A stretch of 64,000 nucleotides of DNA, from positions 48,031 through 112,030 of the forward strand of contig CAJIZZ010000005.1 of assembly GCA_905181945.1 (NCBI GenBank), in the 5' to 3' direction. Source of the DNA: an uncultured Porticoccus sp. (GTDB taxonomy: Bacteria; Pseudomonadota; Gammaproteobacteria; Pseudomonadales; Porticoccaceae). The notes beneath the pieces were generated by a model. That model was not told where the DNA came from. It saw only the letters and a program-made list of their open reading frames with translations, and made no database searches. Each line of letters opens with the position of its first letter. Position 1 is the first letter of the stretch. This document shows, piece by piece, positions 37,346 to 45,760 of the stretch. The position numbers and the translations under genes are program-made.

Positions 37346-38496
37346 GGCTAGCATTTTGTTTGTATAAATATTTTCCTTTTGGGGGCATGCAGAGAAATTT
37401 TCTTAAAATTGCCAAAGAGTGCACTGATCGCGGACACAAGGTTGTTGTATATACGATGGCTTGGCAGGGAGAGCAGCCAAATTTTTTAGAGATAGTGATT
37501 GTTCGGGTAAATGCTATTAGCAGTGCAAGAAGGTATCAAAAGTTCTCCGTTTGGCTTAATAAAAATTTAAGAAATGAATCTATAGACTTAAGGGTAGGAT
37601 TTAACAAAATGCCAGATTTAGATGTTTATTACTGCGGAGACCCTTGCTTTGAGTACAAATCTCGTAATTTACGCCCTTGGTGGTATCCATATACGAATCG
37701 TTACAGGCACTTTTCTAAATTTGAAAAGGCTGTCTTTGAGCGCGGGTCTGAAGTAGATATTCTTATGTTTTCTCCCATACAAAAAAAATTATTTCAAAAA
37801 TTTTATGATACAGAATCATCTCGTGTGGCGATGCTTCCCCCAGGAATTAGCCGTGATCGTTGCGCTTCAGTTAATTCGGCTGATATTCGAAAATCTTTTA
37901 GAGAAGAATTTGGTTTGGGTGCTGATGATATTTTGCTTTTGCAGATTGGCTCAGGATTCCGAACCAAGGGGCTTGATAGGAGTTTACGTGCAATCTCGGT
38001 TTTACCTTCTAAACTAACAGCCCGCGTGCATCTATATATTATTGGACAAGATGATCCTAAAGAATTTGCATCTTTAGCAAAAAGTCTGGGAATTTCTAAG
38101 TTAGTAACTTTTTTTTCTGGCCGAAACGATGTCCCCAGATTTCTGCAGGGAGCAGATATTCTTTTACATCCATCCTATGCTGAGAATACCGGGGGGGTGA
38201 TACTCGAGGCAGTGGTTGCGGGCCTGCCAGTTTTAGTAACAGATGTCTGTGGGTATGCTCATTATGTAAAAGAAGCAAAAGCTGGGATATTGCTGGAGTC
38301 ACCTTACTCTCAAAATATGTTTGACTGCAGGTTAGAAGAAATGTTGCTGGAAGATAAACGTAAATGGCGCCAAAATGGAATTAATTTTGCTAAAGAAGCC
38401 GATATCTACGATATGCCGGCAAGAGCTGTTGATGTGATTGATCGGGTGATGAAAAAAAAGTGGACTGCAAAGAATTGGGCGGATAGGGTCGAATGA
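37342..38496 (+). CDS. waaG: LPS core glycosyltransferase WaaG (GT4)
   Basis: A 384-residue GT-B glycosyltransferase. The N terminus (LAFCLYKYFPFGGMQRNF) is very close to WaaG, which adds the first hexose to heptose II. The C-terminal donor domain carries HPSYAENTGGVILEAVVAGLPV with the EX7E retaining motif. It sits in the same waaF-waaC-waaG-waaP order as in Pseudomonas and E. coli. Start and end overlap the neighbours by 4 nt. Confidence 0.93.
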   Translation: MRLAFCLYKYFPFGGMQRNFLKIAKECTDRGHKVVVYTMAWQGEQPNFLEIVIVRVNAISSARRYQKFSVWLNKNLRNESIDLRVGFNKMPDLDVYYCGDPCFEYKSRNLRPWWYPYTNRYRHFSKFEKAVFERGSEVDILMFSPIQKKLFQKFYDTESSRVAMLPPGISRDRCASVNSADIRKSFREEFGLGADDILLLQIGSGFRTKGLDRSLRAISVLPSKLTARVHLYIIGQDDPKEFASLAKSLGISKLVTFFSGRNDVPRFLQGADILLHPSYAENTGGVILEAVVAGLPVLVTDVCGYAHYVKEAKAGILLESPYSQNMFDCRLEEMLLEDKRKWRQNGINFAKEADIYDMPARAVDVIDRVMKKKWTAKNWADRVE

Positions 38497-39308
38497 AACT
38501 ATTCCTGGCTGAGCCTTTTGCATCAAAGTGGGAAAATATCGACCCATTCAAAGAAGTATTTTTGCTTGCAGGCGAAATTTATCGCGATATGGGCGATCGC
38601 TGCACGAGTCGCTTCGAAGTGGATGGTAAGGCTTACTTCGTAAAGACTCACACAGGAGTGGGATGGCTCGAAATTTTCAAGAATCTCTTTTGCTTGCGAA
38701 GACCTATTTTAGGCGCTGAAAATGAATATCAGGCTATTGTCCGACTGGGTGAGCTGGGAATCAAAACAATGGTAGTGAAGGCCTTTGGTTCCAGTGGGTG
38801 GAATCCAGCGAAAAAGAAATCGTTCTTAATCACTGAAGCGCTCGAGCCTACAAAACCTCTAGATGAGTACTGTAATTCTGAAATTTTAGTTGCAATGGGG
38901 GCATTTCAGCGACGCAGTTTGGTCCGAAGGCTTGCAGAAATTACCCGAGCGTTACATGAAAATGGTATTAATCATCGCGATTACTATTTATGTCATTTCT
39001 TAGTTGATGTTTCTGAGCGCCATTCAGAGGATTCTTTTGTTAAGAGGCCAATTTCTTTGATTGATCTTCATCGTGCACAAATTCGTCAACGTACCCCTAG
39101 ACGTTGGAGGCATAAAGATTTGTCGGCTCTTTATTACTCAGCAAGTCGTATAGGATTTAATCGAAAAGATATGCTTTGCTTTATTCGAGAATATAAAGAA
39201 AAATCTTTGAGGGATACCCTGAAACATGACTGCAACTTTTGGGGATCTGTAGTTCTTCAAGCTCAAAATCTTCACCAGAAAGGTGTTCGAAAGGGTTATC
39301 ATACTTGA
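38493..39308 (+). CDS. waaP: LPS heptose I kinase WaaP
   Basis: A 271-residue kinase-fold protein that phosphorylates inner-core heptose I. The catalytic loop HRDYYLCHFLVD places the base at Asp163, close to Asp162 of the E. coli enzyme; YFVKTH supplies the ATP-binding Lys (51), and the metal-binding DLHRAQIR segment follows. The start overlaps waaG by 4 nt. Phosphorylated cores stabilise the outer membrane by binding divalent cations. Confidence 0.94.
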   Translation: MKLFLAEPFASKWENIDPFKEVFLLAGEIYRDMGDRCTSRFEVDGKAYFVKTHTGVGWLEIFKNLFCLRRPILGAENEYQAIVRLGELGIKTMVVKAFGSSGWNPAKKKSFLITEALEPTKPLDEYCNSEILVAMGAFQRRSLVRRLAEITRALHENGINHRDYYLCHFLVDVSERHSEDSFVKRPISLIDLHRAQIRQRTPRRWRHKDLSALYYSASRIGFNRKDMLCFIREYKEKSLRDTLKHDCNFWGSVVLQAQNLHQKGVRKGYHT

Positions 39309-39365
39309 AGCTTATTATCAGTACCGATGACTGTCATTTTATAATGCTCTGTTCTAGAGGGGTAA

Positions 39366-40781
39366 ATGGTGCCTAAATTGTTATCCCTTGATTATCTTAA
39401 ATCGACAAAAAGTGCCGAAGCCACTCCTTTTGAGCTAGAAATTCCGGGAAGAGAGCCTTTTTTTTGTGAGGAAATTTTCAGACATTTGCCTGGTAAACGA
39501 TTAGTTTTTCGTTCTCGATGGGGCGGGACAGAGGTCTTGGTTAAGCTATTCTTTCAGCGCAAAGATTTTGAGGCTGAGCAAGCCGGGCTGAATGCCATGC
39601 ATTGTGCTGGGGTGCTTTGCCCAAAGAAAATTTGGGGTATGGTGGATACAGAGCAAGGCTATTTTATTGCCACTGAATTTCTGGCTGAAGCTTCCACTCT
39701 GCAGGATTATTACCAGAGCCTTTCTAAAAAACAGTTCCTTCCATTGCTTTGCGGTGCTGTAAAATTAATTGCTATATTGCATCGAAACGGCTTGATGCAG
39801 GAAGATATTCATTTCAGTAACCTTATGGTTAGACAGGAAAAAATTTATATGATTGATGGAGGCGGCATTAAGAAATTAAGCACTCCGATAGCCAACCTGG
39901 CGCTCTTTTTTGCACAAATGACGCCTGATTATGACCATATGGTTCATTCTGCTATTGATTCATATAATTCAGATTTACCTGTGACGAAGGATCTCTTGTC
40001 TGCAATAACAGATATGAGAGAGATTCGCATTAAGAGGTATTTAACCAAGACTCTGCGCTCTTGTACAAAATTTCGAATGTTTAAGACAAGGTATTTTTTT
40101 GCCGTTGCAAAAAGAAGTTTTTTGACTAAAAACCTCAGGCAGTTAATTGATGAGCCAGAAGTAGCCATAGGTCAGGCTACATTTATTAAGCGTGGCAATA
40201 GTGCCACAGTCCTTAAGATTGCTGTTGATGAGTGCAATTGGGTAATAAAGCGCTATAACATCAAGAGTTTTTGGCATAGATTAAGTCGTTGTTGGCGTCC
40301 AAGTAGAGCGTGCGTTTCATGGCAAGCTGCTCATCGCTTAGCATTATTGGGAATTTCTACTCCGCGACCTATAGCCATGCGAGAAAATAGAAATGGGCCT
40401 TTTCGGAGAGAGGCATATCTGATTACTGAATTTCTAGATGGTAAAGATCTTCATGCATGGCTGCTCGCTTCACAGGACGATAAAATACCTAATTGGTTAG
40501 GCCAAACGGTACTCCATTTGTTTGACACTTTATGGCATAGCCGAGTTAGTCACGGAGACATGAAGTCCACTAACTTTATGATTTCCGGTAAGACGCTGCA
40601 TGTGATTGATCTAGACGCAATGAAATGGCATAAGTCAGAAAATTCTTTCAAAGAAGCTCTCTCTGGGGATCTACAGAGGTTTATGGATAATTGGCAAGGC
40701 AACACCTGGATATATTTTGAAAAATTGCTGCGCCCTTTTTCAGAAAAACTTAATATCACTTTAACCAACAAAAAGGTCTAA
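39366..40781 (+). CDS. Tandem-kinase-domain LPS core protein, WapQ-like
   Basis: A 471-residue protein with two kinase-like halves. Half one (about 45-180) has Lys60 and a degenerate catalytic loop QEDIHFSNLM (Asp147, Asn152) with IDGGG (Asp164) in place of the usual IDLD. Half two (about 275-430) is canonical: Lys295, HGDMKSTNFM (Asp398, Asn403) and IDLDAM (Asp415). It sits between waaP and a carbamoyltransferase, where P. aeruginosa has wapP/wapG/wapQ, and it resembles WapQ in length. It probably phosphorylates core heptose; which half is active is unknown. The frame is intact, so it is not a frameshifted fusion. Confidence 0.78.
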   Translation: MVPKLLSLDYLKSTKSAEATPFELEIPGREPFFCEEIFRHLPGKRLVFRSRWGGTEVLVKLFFQRKDFEAEQAGLNAMHCAGVLCPKKIWGMVDTEQGYFIATEFLAEASTLQDYYQSLSKKQFLPLLCGAVKLIAILHRNGLMQEDIHFSNLMVRQEKIYMIDGGGIKKLSTPIANLALFFAQMTPDYDHMVHSAIDSYNSDLPVTKDLLSAITDMREIRIKRYLTKTLRSCTKFRMFKTRYFFAVAKRSFLTKNLRQLIDEPEVAIGQATFIKRGNSATVLKIAVDECNWVIKRYNIKSFWHRLSRCWRPSRACVSWQAAHRLALLGISTPRPIAMRENRNGPFRREAYLITEFLDGKDLHAWLLASQDDKIPNWLGQTVLHLFDTLWHSRVSHGDMKSTNFMISGKTLHVIDLDAMKWHKSENSFKEALSGDLQRFMDNWQGNTWIYFEKLLRPFSEKLNITLTNKKV

Positions 40782-40783
40782 TC

Positions 40784-42541
40784 GTGTCTACTATTATTCT
40801 TGGTATCTCTGGCGCATTAAATCATGACGCCTCTGCAGCCCTTTATGTTGACGGAAAATTGGTTGCCGCCGCCGAAGAAGAGCGCTTTATCCGCGACAAG
40901 CATGCTAAGGGAAAAATGCCATTTCATGCAGCTAAATTTTGCTTTGAATATGCTGGTATTAGCCCCCAATCAGTAGATGTGGTGGCAGTCCCTTTTGCTC
41001 CTATCTCAATTTTATCTAAAGCTCGTTGGCATTTTGCAAAAAGGTATTGGTATGCACCTGACCGTGCTTTGGATGCGCTGTTTAATGGAAACCGACGTTA
41101 TCGGCGTTACCGTGATCGAGTTTTTAACTTATTGCGTGATATAGGAATTGATTCAAAGAAAATAGAGTTTGAGCCCGTTGAGCATCATTTAGCCCACGCA
41201 TCTAGCGCTTACCACTTAAGTGGTTTTAAGGAGAAAACTGCCATTATGGGTGTAGATGGTAAAGGCGAGTATGCTACTACTTTTTTTGGTTATGGTGAAA
41301 ATGGAAAGATTCATAAGATAAAAGAATTTTATGATCCCGACTCTTTAGGCGGACTCTACGGTGCAATTACTGAATACCTTGGTTTTGAGATGCTCGATGG
41401 AGAATACAAGGTAATGGGAATGGCACCATATGGCAATCCAAAAAAGCATGATTTTTCACGACTAATTGAATTTGATGGTAAAAACTTTCAGATTAACACT
41501 CAGCTTATTAACACTGTAGGGTTGAGGCGTTACAAAGAAAATGGCGTGGGCTTCTATTTTAGCCCTAAGCTAATTGATTGGCTTGGTCCTAAAAGAGAAG
41601 GGGATATCGCAGATGAACCTTATATTGATTATGCCGCCACCATTCAAGACTTGTTTGAAAGTGTGGTTCTTAAATTAATGGACTATTATTTAGGGGACAT
41701 TATTAAAGAAACCGGCAAGTTAGCCTTTTCCGGCGGTGGCGCCCTTAATGTTAAGTTAAATCAGAAAATTATTGCTAAAGATTATGTAAAAGAGCTATTT
41801 GTCCAGCCGGCATCTGGTGATTCCGGGACAGCAATTGGTGCAGCCTCTTTTGCTCTGATGAAAAGGGGTATACAGCCTGAAAAAATGGAGCATGTCTATT
41901 TGGGCCCTAGCTTTTCTAATGATGATTGCATAAAAGCCTGTCAGCCCCACACACAGAAGCTTGCATATAAAGTAATAGACTTCGTGCCTGAAAAGATAGC
42001 AAAAATTTTAGCAGATGGAAATCCTGTTGCTTGGTTTCAGGGAAGAATGGAGTTTGGCCCCAGAGCTTTAGGGGGCAGATCTATTTTGGGCTGCCCAAGT
42101 TCTGCAGGTGTTGCAGCGCGAATTAATGAACAAATAAAATTTAGGGAAAGATGGCGACCATTTTGTCCTAGCATGTTAGATAGAGTTGCATCTGAAATGT
42201 TTAAAATTGACCATCCTGCGCCTTTTATGACTTTTACATTTGAAGTTAATGATACTTGGAAATCTCGTGTTCCCGAAGTGGTTCATGAGGATGGGACTGC
42301 TCGTGCTCAAGCTCTGAAAAGAGAGTTTCACCCACGTTATTATGAGCTTATGGAGGAGATGGAGAAGCTGACGGGCAATGGAGTTGTTCTGAACACTTCG
42401 CTGAATAGGAGGGGTGAACCTATGGTCTGTTCGCCAGAAGATGCATTGAGCATGTTTTTTGGTTCAGATCTGCAGTATTTAATTATGGAAGACGTGCTGG
42501 TGGTCAAAAATAAGCAGCTTCTCGAGCCATTTTCTGGGTAA
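40784..42541 (+). CDS. Carbamoyltransferase (NodU/CmcH family), WapO-like
   Basis: A 585-residue O-carbamoyltransferase that uses carbamoyl phosphate and ATP. The N-terminal Kae1-like domain has GISGALNHDASAAL and EHHLAHASSAYH; the C-terminal YrdC-like domain contains WFQGRMEFGPRALGGRSIL, and SGGGALNVKLN lies between. The start is a GTG 2 nt after the kinase gene, with AAGG upstream. The position matches the P. aeruginosa carbamoyltransferase that modifies inner-core heptose II, so a 7-O-carbamoylated core is the likely product. This function is inferred from family and context. Confidence 0.88.
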   Translation: MSTIILGISGALNHDASAALYVDGKLVAAAEEERFIRDKHAKGKMPFHAAKFCFEYAGISPQSVDVVAVPFAPISILSKARWHFAKRYWYAPDRALDALFNGNRRYRRYRDRVFNLLRDIGIDSKKIEFEPVEHHLAHASSAYHLSGFKEKTAIMGVDGKGEYATTFFGYGENGKIHKIKEFYDPDSLGGLYGAITEYLGFEMLDGEYKVMGMAPYGNPKKHDFSRLIEFDGKNFQINTQLINTVGLRRYKENGVGFYFSPKLIDWLGPKREGDIADEPYIDYAATIQDLFESVVLKLMDYYLGDIIKETGKLAFSGGGALNVKLNQKIIAKDYVKELFVQPASGDSGTAIGAASFALMKRGIQPEKMEHVYLGPSFSNDDCIKACQPHTQKLAYKVIDFVPEKIAKILADGNPVAWFQGRMEFGPRALGGRSILGCPSSAGVAARINEQIKFRERWRPFCPSMLDRVASEMFKIDHPAPFMTFTFEVNDTWKSRVPEVVHEDGTARAQALKREFHPRYYELMEEMEKLTGNGVVLNTSLNRRGEPMVCSPEDALSMFFGSDLQYLIMEDVLVVKNKQLLEPFSG

Positions 42542-42602
42542 TTTTTTCTTCAAGAAGATGCTGTAATGTTTAATTGGCACCCAAAAGCAATATGGATGAA
42601 CC

Positions 42603-43520
42603 ATGACAACTGTTGATAAAGGTCAGCTAATATTCAGTATTATTATTCCAGCCTACAATTATGCTCATACATTGGATAGAGCCATAGACTCGATATTGGG
42701 TCAGTCTGGTGATGATTATGAAATTCTAATCATTGATGATGGCTCAACTGATCATACATCTAAAATCTCAGATGGCTACTGTCAAAAATTTCCTAAAAAA
42801 ATTAAGTATTATTTGCAAGACAATCAAGGGCCTGCAGCTGCAAGAAATTATGGTGTTGAGTTTTCTGTCGGGAAGTATATTTTTTTTCTTGACGCAGATG
42901 ATGAAATGGCTCCTAGCCTTTTGGATTTTTTGCGAAAACGCATATTATATAGAACTGATATCGATGTATTTTTTGGAGACCATATCTCTGTTGCTTCAGA
43001 TGGAATAGCTGCTTATAGGGCTACAAGCCCTTTGCCGCAAACCCATGAAAAGCGTTTTTCAGCATATATACTTAAAAAATTACACTTATCTCACTGCGCG
43101 AAGCTTCTTCACCGTAGAGTTTTTGAGGGGGTAAGTTACCCCATTGAACTGAGAAGCTCGGAAGATATTCCTTTTATGGCTCAATTACTAGCGCTCTATA
43201 AATGTGAACTTGTGAGTGTGCCAATGGCTATCGTTCATAAACATGAAGACAGTCTTCGCCACAACACAGCTTATGCTATGGAGGTCGGAGAGAGAGTTGC
43301 AGATCATATTTTTTCTTTTGCTGCTCTACCCGATTGGACTGCTAAGTATGAAAAAACTTATAGAGCTAGAAGATGTCTGTCCATTTTTCGAACACTGTAT
43401 TTATCGGACCAAAAGAAGGAGGCTTTGATTTTTTACAAGAGAGCCCTATTCTTGTCTCCATTCTTGGCCTTAAGGCCTGGGTATATAAAAAAGGCAATAG
43501 GGGGATGGTTTTGTGGTTGA
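42603..43520 (+). CDS. Family 2 glycosyltransferase
   Basis: A 305-residue GT-A inverting glycosyltransferase with the typical start FSIIIPAYNYAHTLDRAI, the IIDDGSTDHT nucleotide-binding segment, the NQGPAAARNYGVE region and the DADDE metal site. It carries no membrane segment. It probably adds an outer-core sugar; acceptor and sugar unknown. The sequence is more AT-rich than waaF-waaP, a common feature of variable outer-core genes. Its stop overlaps the next gene's GTG. Confidence 0.88.
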   Translation: MTTVDKGQLIFSIIIPAYNYAHTLDRAIDSILGQSGDDYEILIIDDGSTDHTSKISDGYCQKFPKKIKYYLQDNQGPAAARNYGVEFSVGKYIFFLDADDEMAPSLLDFLRKRILYRTDIDVFFGDHISVASDGIAAYRATSPLPQTHEKRFSAYILKKLHLSHCAKLLHRRVFEGVSYPIELRSSEDIPFMAQLLALYKCELVSVPMAIVHKHEDSLRHNTAYAMEVGERVADHIFSFAALPDWTAKYEKTYRARRCLSIFRTLYLSDQKKEALIFYKRALFLSPFLALRPGYIKKAIGGWFCG

Positions 43521-44472
43521 GATAAAGAAATTAACTATTTTAGTTATTACTATTACAGAAAGACTCCAAGATAACAGTAAATGTTATGAGCGTTTGGGTC
43601 AAAAATGCAACATGGATCTATTAAAGCTAACACGAGATCAAGCTAAAAAATTCTATAACCATTTAAATCTTGAGGGCCTTGAGCGATATGATAGGGTCTT
43701 AATGGATCTTCCCTTTAGGGCTATTTTTTCGTCACAAAAGCAACTTCGTAAGATTAAAAGACTAACTATGTGGGAGGATGACACTTGTCAAAATTATATC
43801 AAGCAATCGCGGTGGTATGGAAAATTTGTTAAATTTTATCGCTCTCTTCCGGGGGTTAGAGTTCTAACGACCAGTGGTTTTGTCACCGAACAGTTTATAC
43901 AAGAAGGTATAGATGCAGTTTATATTGGAAAATCTTTTGACGAAGTTGTTATATTTAATAAGGGAAAAAATCGAGATATTGTATATGCTTTTGTAGGCAG
44001 AACTAATAGCAAAGTATATAGCTTGAGGAAAAAAACTCTCGATGAAATTGCAAGTCTTCTGCCCATCAAAATGGTCAGATCAGAGCCTGGTTCGACATAC
44101 AACGACCTCTTGAATCGAATAGTTTATTTTATCAGCGCAGATGTTGGACTCGATGAGTACATGGCCAAAAATTTTGAGGCGCTAGGAGCGGGCTGTGTGC
44201 TTTGCACGTATTCAATTCCATTCGAGAATGTATTAGTTGGCTTTAAGGATATGGAGAACGTAGTCCTTTACTCCTCTCCTGCAGAGCTTTTTAAAAAAAT
44301 TAGTATTCTTGAGGCTGATCCAGCCTTAAAAATAAAAATTATAAAAAACGGACTATTGCTTGCAGAACAGCATAGTTTTCAGCATCATGCTGACGAGTTG
44401 TTTAATGCAATGGCTGTTAAATTTTCTCGTGATGTAAGAAAGATTAATTTTTTTGAGAAAATTTTTAACTGA
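43513..44472 (+). CDS. Putative GT-B glycosyltransferase (CgeB-like)
   Basis: A 319-residue protein starting at a GTG that overlaps the upstream gene by 8 nt. The N-terminal half lacks clear motifs; the C-terminal part has YAFVGRTNSKVYSLRKKTL, then SADVGLDEYMAKNFEALGAG, with the E-x-x-x-x-G arrangement of the donor-binding region of GT-B enzymes such as CgeB-like proteins (PDVxxxYxxxKxFEAxaxG form). No TM segments. Given its place between another glycosyltransferase and the O-antigen ligase it likely adds an outer-core residue. Weak recognition. Confidence 0.6.
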   Translation: MVEIKKLTILVITITERLQDNSKCYERLGQKCNMDLLKLTRDQAKKFYNHLNLEGLERYDRVLMDLPFRAIFSSQKQLRKIKRLTMWEDDTCQNYIKQSRWYGKFVKFYRSLPGVRVLTTSGFVTEQFIQEGIDAVYIGKSFDEVVIFNKGKNRDIVYAFVGRTNSKVYSLRKKTLDEIASLLPIKMVRSEPGSTYNDLLNRIVYFISADVGLDEYMAKNFEALGAGCVLCTYSIPFENVLVGFKDMENVVLYSSPAELFKKISILEADPALKIKIIKNGLLLAEQHSFQHHADELFNAMAVKFSRDVRKINFFEKIFN

Positions 44473-44475
44473 TCA

Positions 44476-45672
44476 ATGCATTTTAAGGAATCCGTAATGG
44501 GGTTTTTTTCGACATATAAATTTCAACGAAGCGATGTATTAGTTTTCGGGTTAATAGTTTTTTTTCTTGGCTTCATGTGTATTGATGATGCAAAACTACA
44601 CAATAATATTTATTATGTTCTAGTCCTAGGTCCGCTACTTTTTTGTGCACAGGCAAGACATTTTAGTGAATTGCATCAATCCCCTCTAGCGAATACTTTT
44701 TTTATTTTTTTGGTCTATTCCGTTTGTACTACGTTTTGGTCAGATTTTTACTCTACAGAGCTTCTGGTTAAGTATTCTAAGCGTGCTGGGTACATATATG
44801 GCTTATGTTTGGTGACCCATATCATTGTTTCTGATAAACCAGAATTTTCAAGACTGCTCATAAAATACCTAGCCCTAGCTTTTTCAGTTTTTGCATGCAT
44901 CTGTTTATATATATTTTATAGTGATACATACATTGAAGGCAACTTGGACAGTACTGGTAGGTTGTGGGGTGTAAACCTCTTGGAGCACCCTACATTTTTT
45001 CCTACTGTGTTGATAGCATATATTGCAGCGCGACTGCTAGATAAAAGCGATTTTAGTCAGAAATCAGATTGGCTATCACTGTCTTTTATGGTGAGCCTGT
45101 CGATCCTTGTTGTCGTGCTATCTGACTCTAGATCAGCTTGCATGGCCCTTATCGCGCTAATAACTTCCTATGCTCTCATTGAGAAAAAGTTTTTTTGGAT
45201 AATTTGGATTGCCGTTACCGTCATAACTGTCTTCTTACTTCTTTGGTATACGAAGTCCGCAATCTTTTTTGGACGATCCGGTTTTCAGCGTCTTGATATT
45301 TGGATGATATTTTATGAAAGATGGAGTGAGTGCAGCTTCTTTTTTGGCTGCGGCATGAATGGTTGGAAAACACAGATCACTAACATAGGAGGCGAAGTCT
45401 ACATGCATGCCCATAGTTCCTATATAGGGCAACTTCACACGGGTGGGACTGTGCAGCTTGTTTCTTATATGGCTCTGCTGTCATTTTTTACCTATCAAGG
45501 TGCCTTGATTAGAGCGACAAGGCCGTGGACACTGGTATTAGTTGCTGGAGCCACTGTATCTTTATTTGAGTTTAGCAAGATATTGGTCACCCCTTCCCCT
45601 TTATGGCTTTTGATTTTGATACCAATGGCCATGATAATAACGCTCAGCATTAATGAGCATAGAAAAAACTAG
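44476..45672 (+). CDS. waaL: O-antigen ligase, WaaL family
   Basis: A 398-residue polytopic inner-membrane protein with about ten to twelve hydrophobic segments and the O-antigen ligase/polymerase (Wzy_C) core: the Arg in SRSACMALIAL, a large periplasmic loop beginning near FFGRSGFQRLDIW, and the conserved His in MHAHSSYIGQLHTGG. It transfers undecaprenyl-linked O-chain to the finished lipid A-core in the periplasm. The position at the end of the core cluster, ahead of hldE, agrees with Pseudomonas. Whether an O-antigen locus exists elsewhere is not visible. Confidence 0.82.
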   Translation: MHFKESVMGFFSTYKFQRSDVLVFGLIVFFLGFMCIDDAKLHNNIYYVLVLGPLLFCAQARHFSELHQSPLANTFFIFLVYSVCTTFWSDFYSTELLVKYSKRAGYIYGLCLVTHIIVSDKPEFSRLLIKYLALAFSVFACICLYIFYSDTYIEGNLDSTGRLWGVNLLEHPTFFPTVLIAYIAARLLDKSDFSQKSDWLSLSFMVSLSILVVVLSDSRSACMALIALITSYALIEKKFFWIIWIAVTVITVFLLLWYTKSAIFFGRSGFQRLDIWMIFYERWSECSFFFGCGMNGWKTQITNIGGEVYMHAHSSYIGQLHTGGTVQLVSYMALLSFFTYQGALIRATRPWTLVLVAGATVSLFEFSKILVTPSPLWLLILIPMAMIITLSINEHRKN

Positions 45673-45702
45673 GTTAGCTGAGACTCCCCCAAGAAATATT
45701 AT

Positions 45703-45732
45703 TTGAAACGCGCTATGCTAATATAATATAAA
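45703..45732 (+). promoter_or_regulatory. Probable promoter for hldE
   Basis: TTGAAA (45703-45708) and TATAAA (45727-45732) are 18 bp apart; TATAAT also occurs at 45722-45727 at a shorter distance. It lies in the 88 bp between waaL and hldE, and AAAGGA precedes the hldE ATG. It suggests hldE can be expressed separately from the ilvE-waa transcript. Confidence 0.4.
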
Positions 45733-45760
45733 TGAGAGTTTTTTCATAAAGGACAGCTTC

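Noticed and set aside
39366..40781. Tandem kinase gene as a frameshifted or pseudogene fusion
   Set aside because: The frame is uninterrupted and both halves keep key Lys and Asp residues; comparable two-kinase-half proteins occur in Pseudomonas core clusters.
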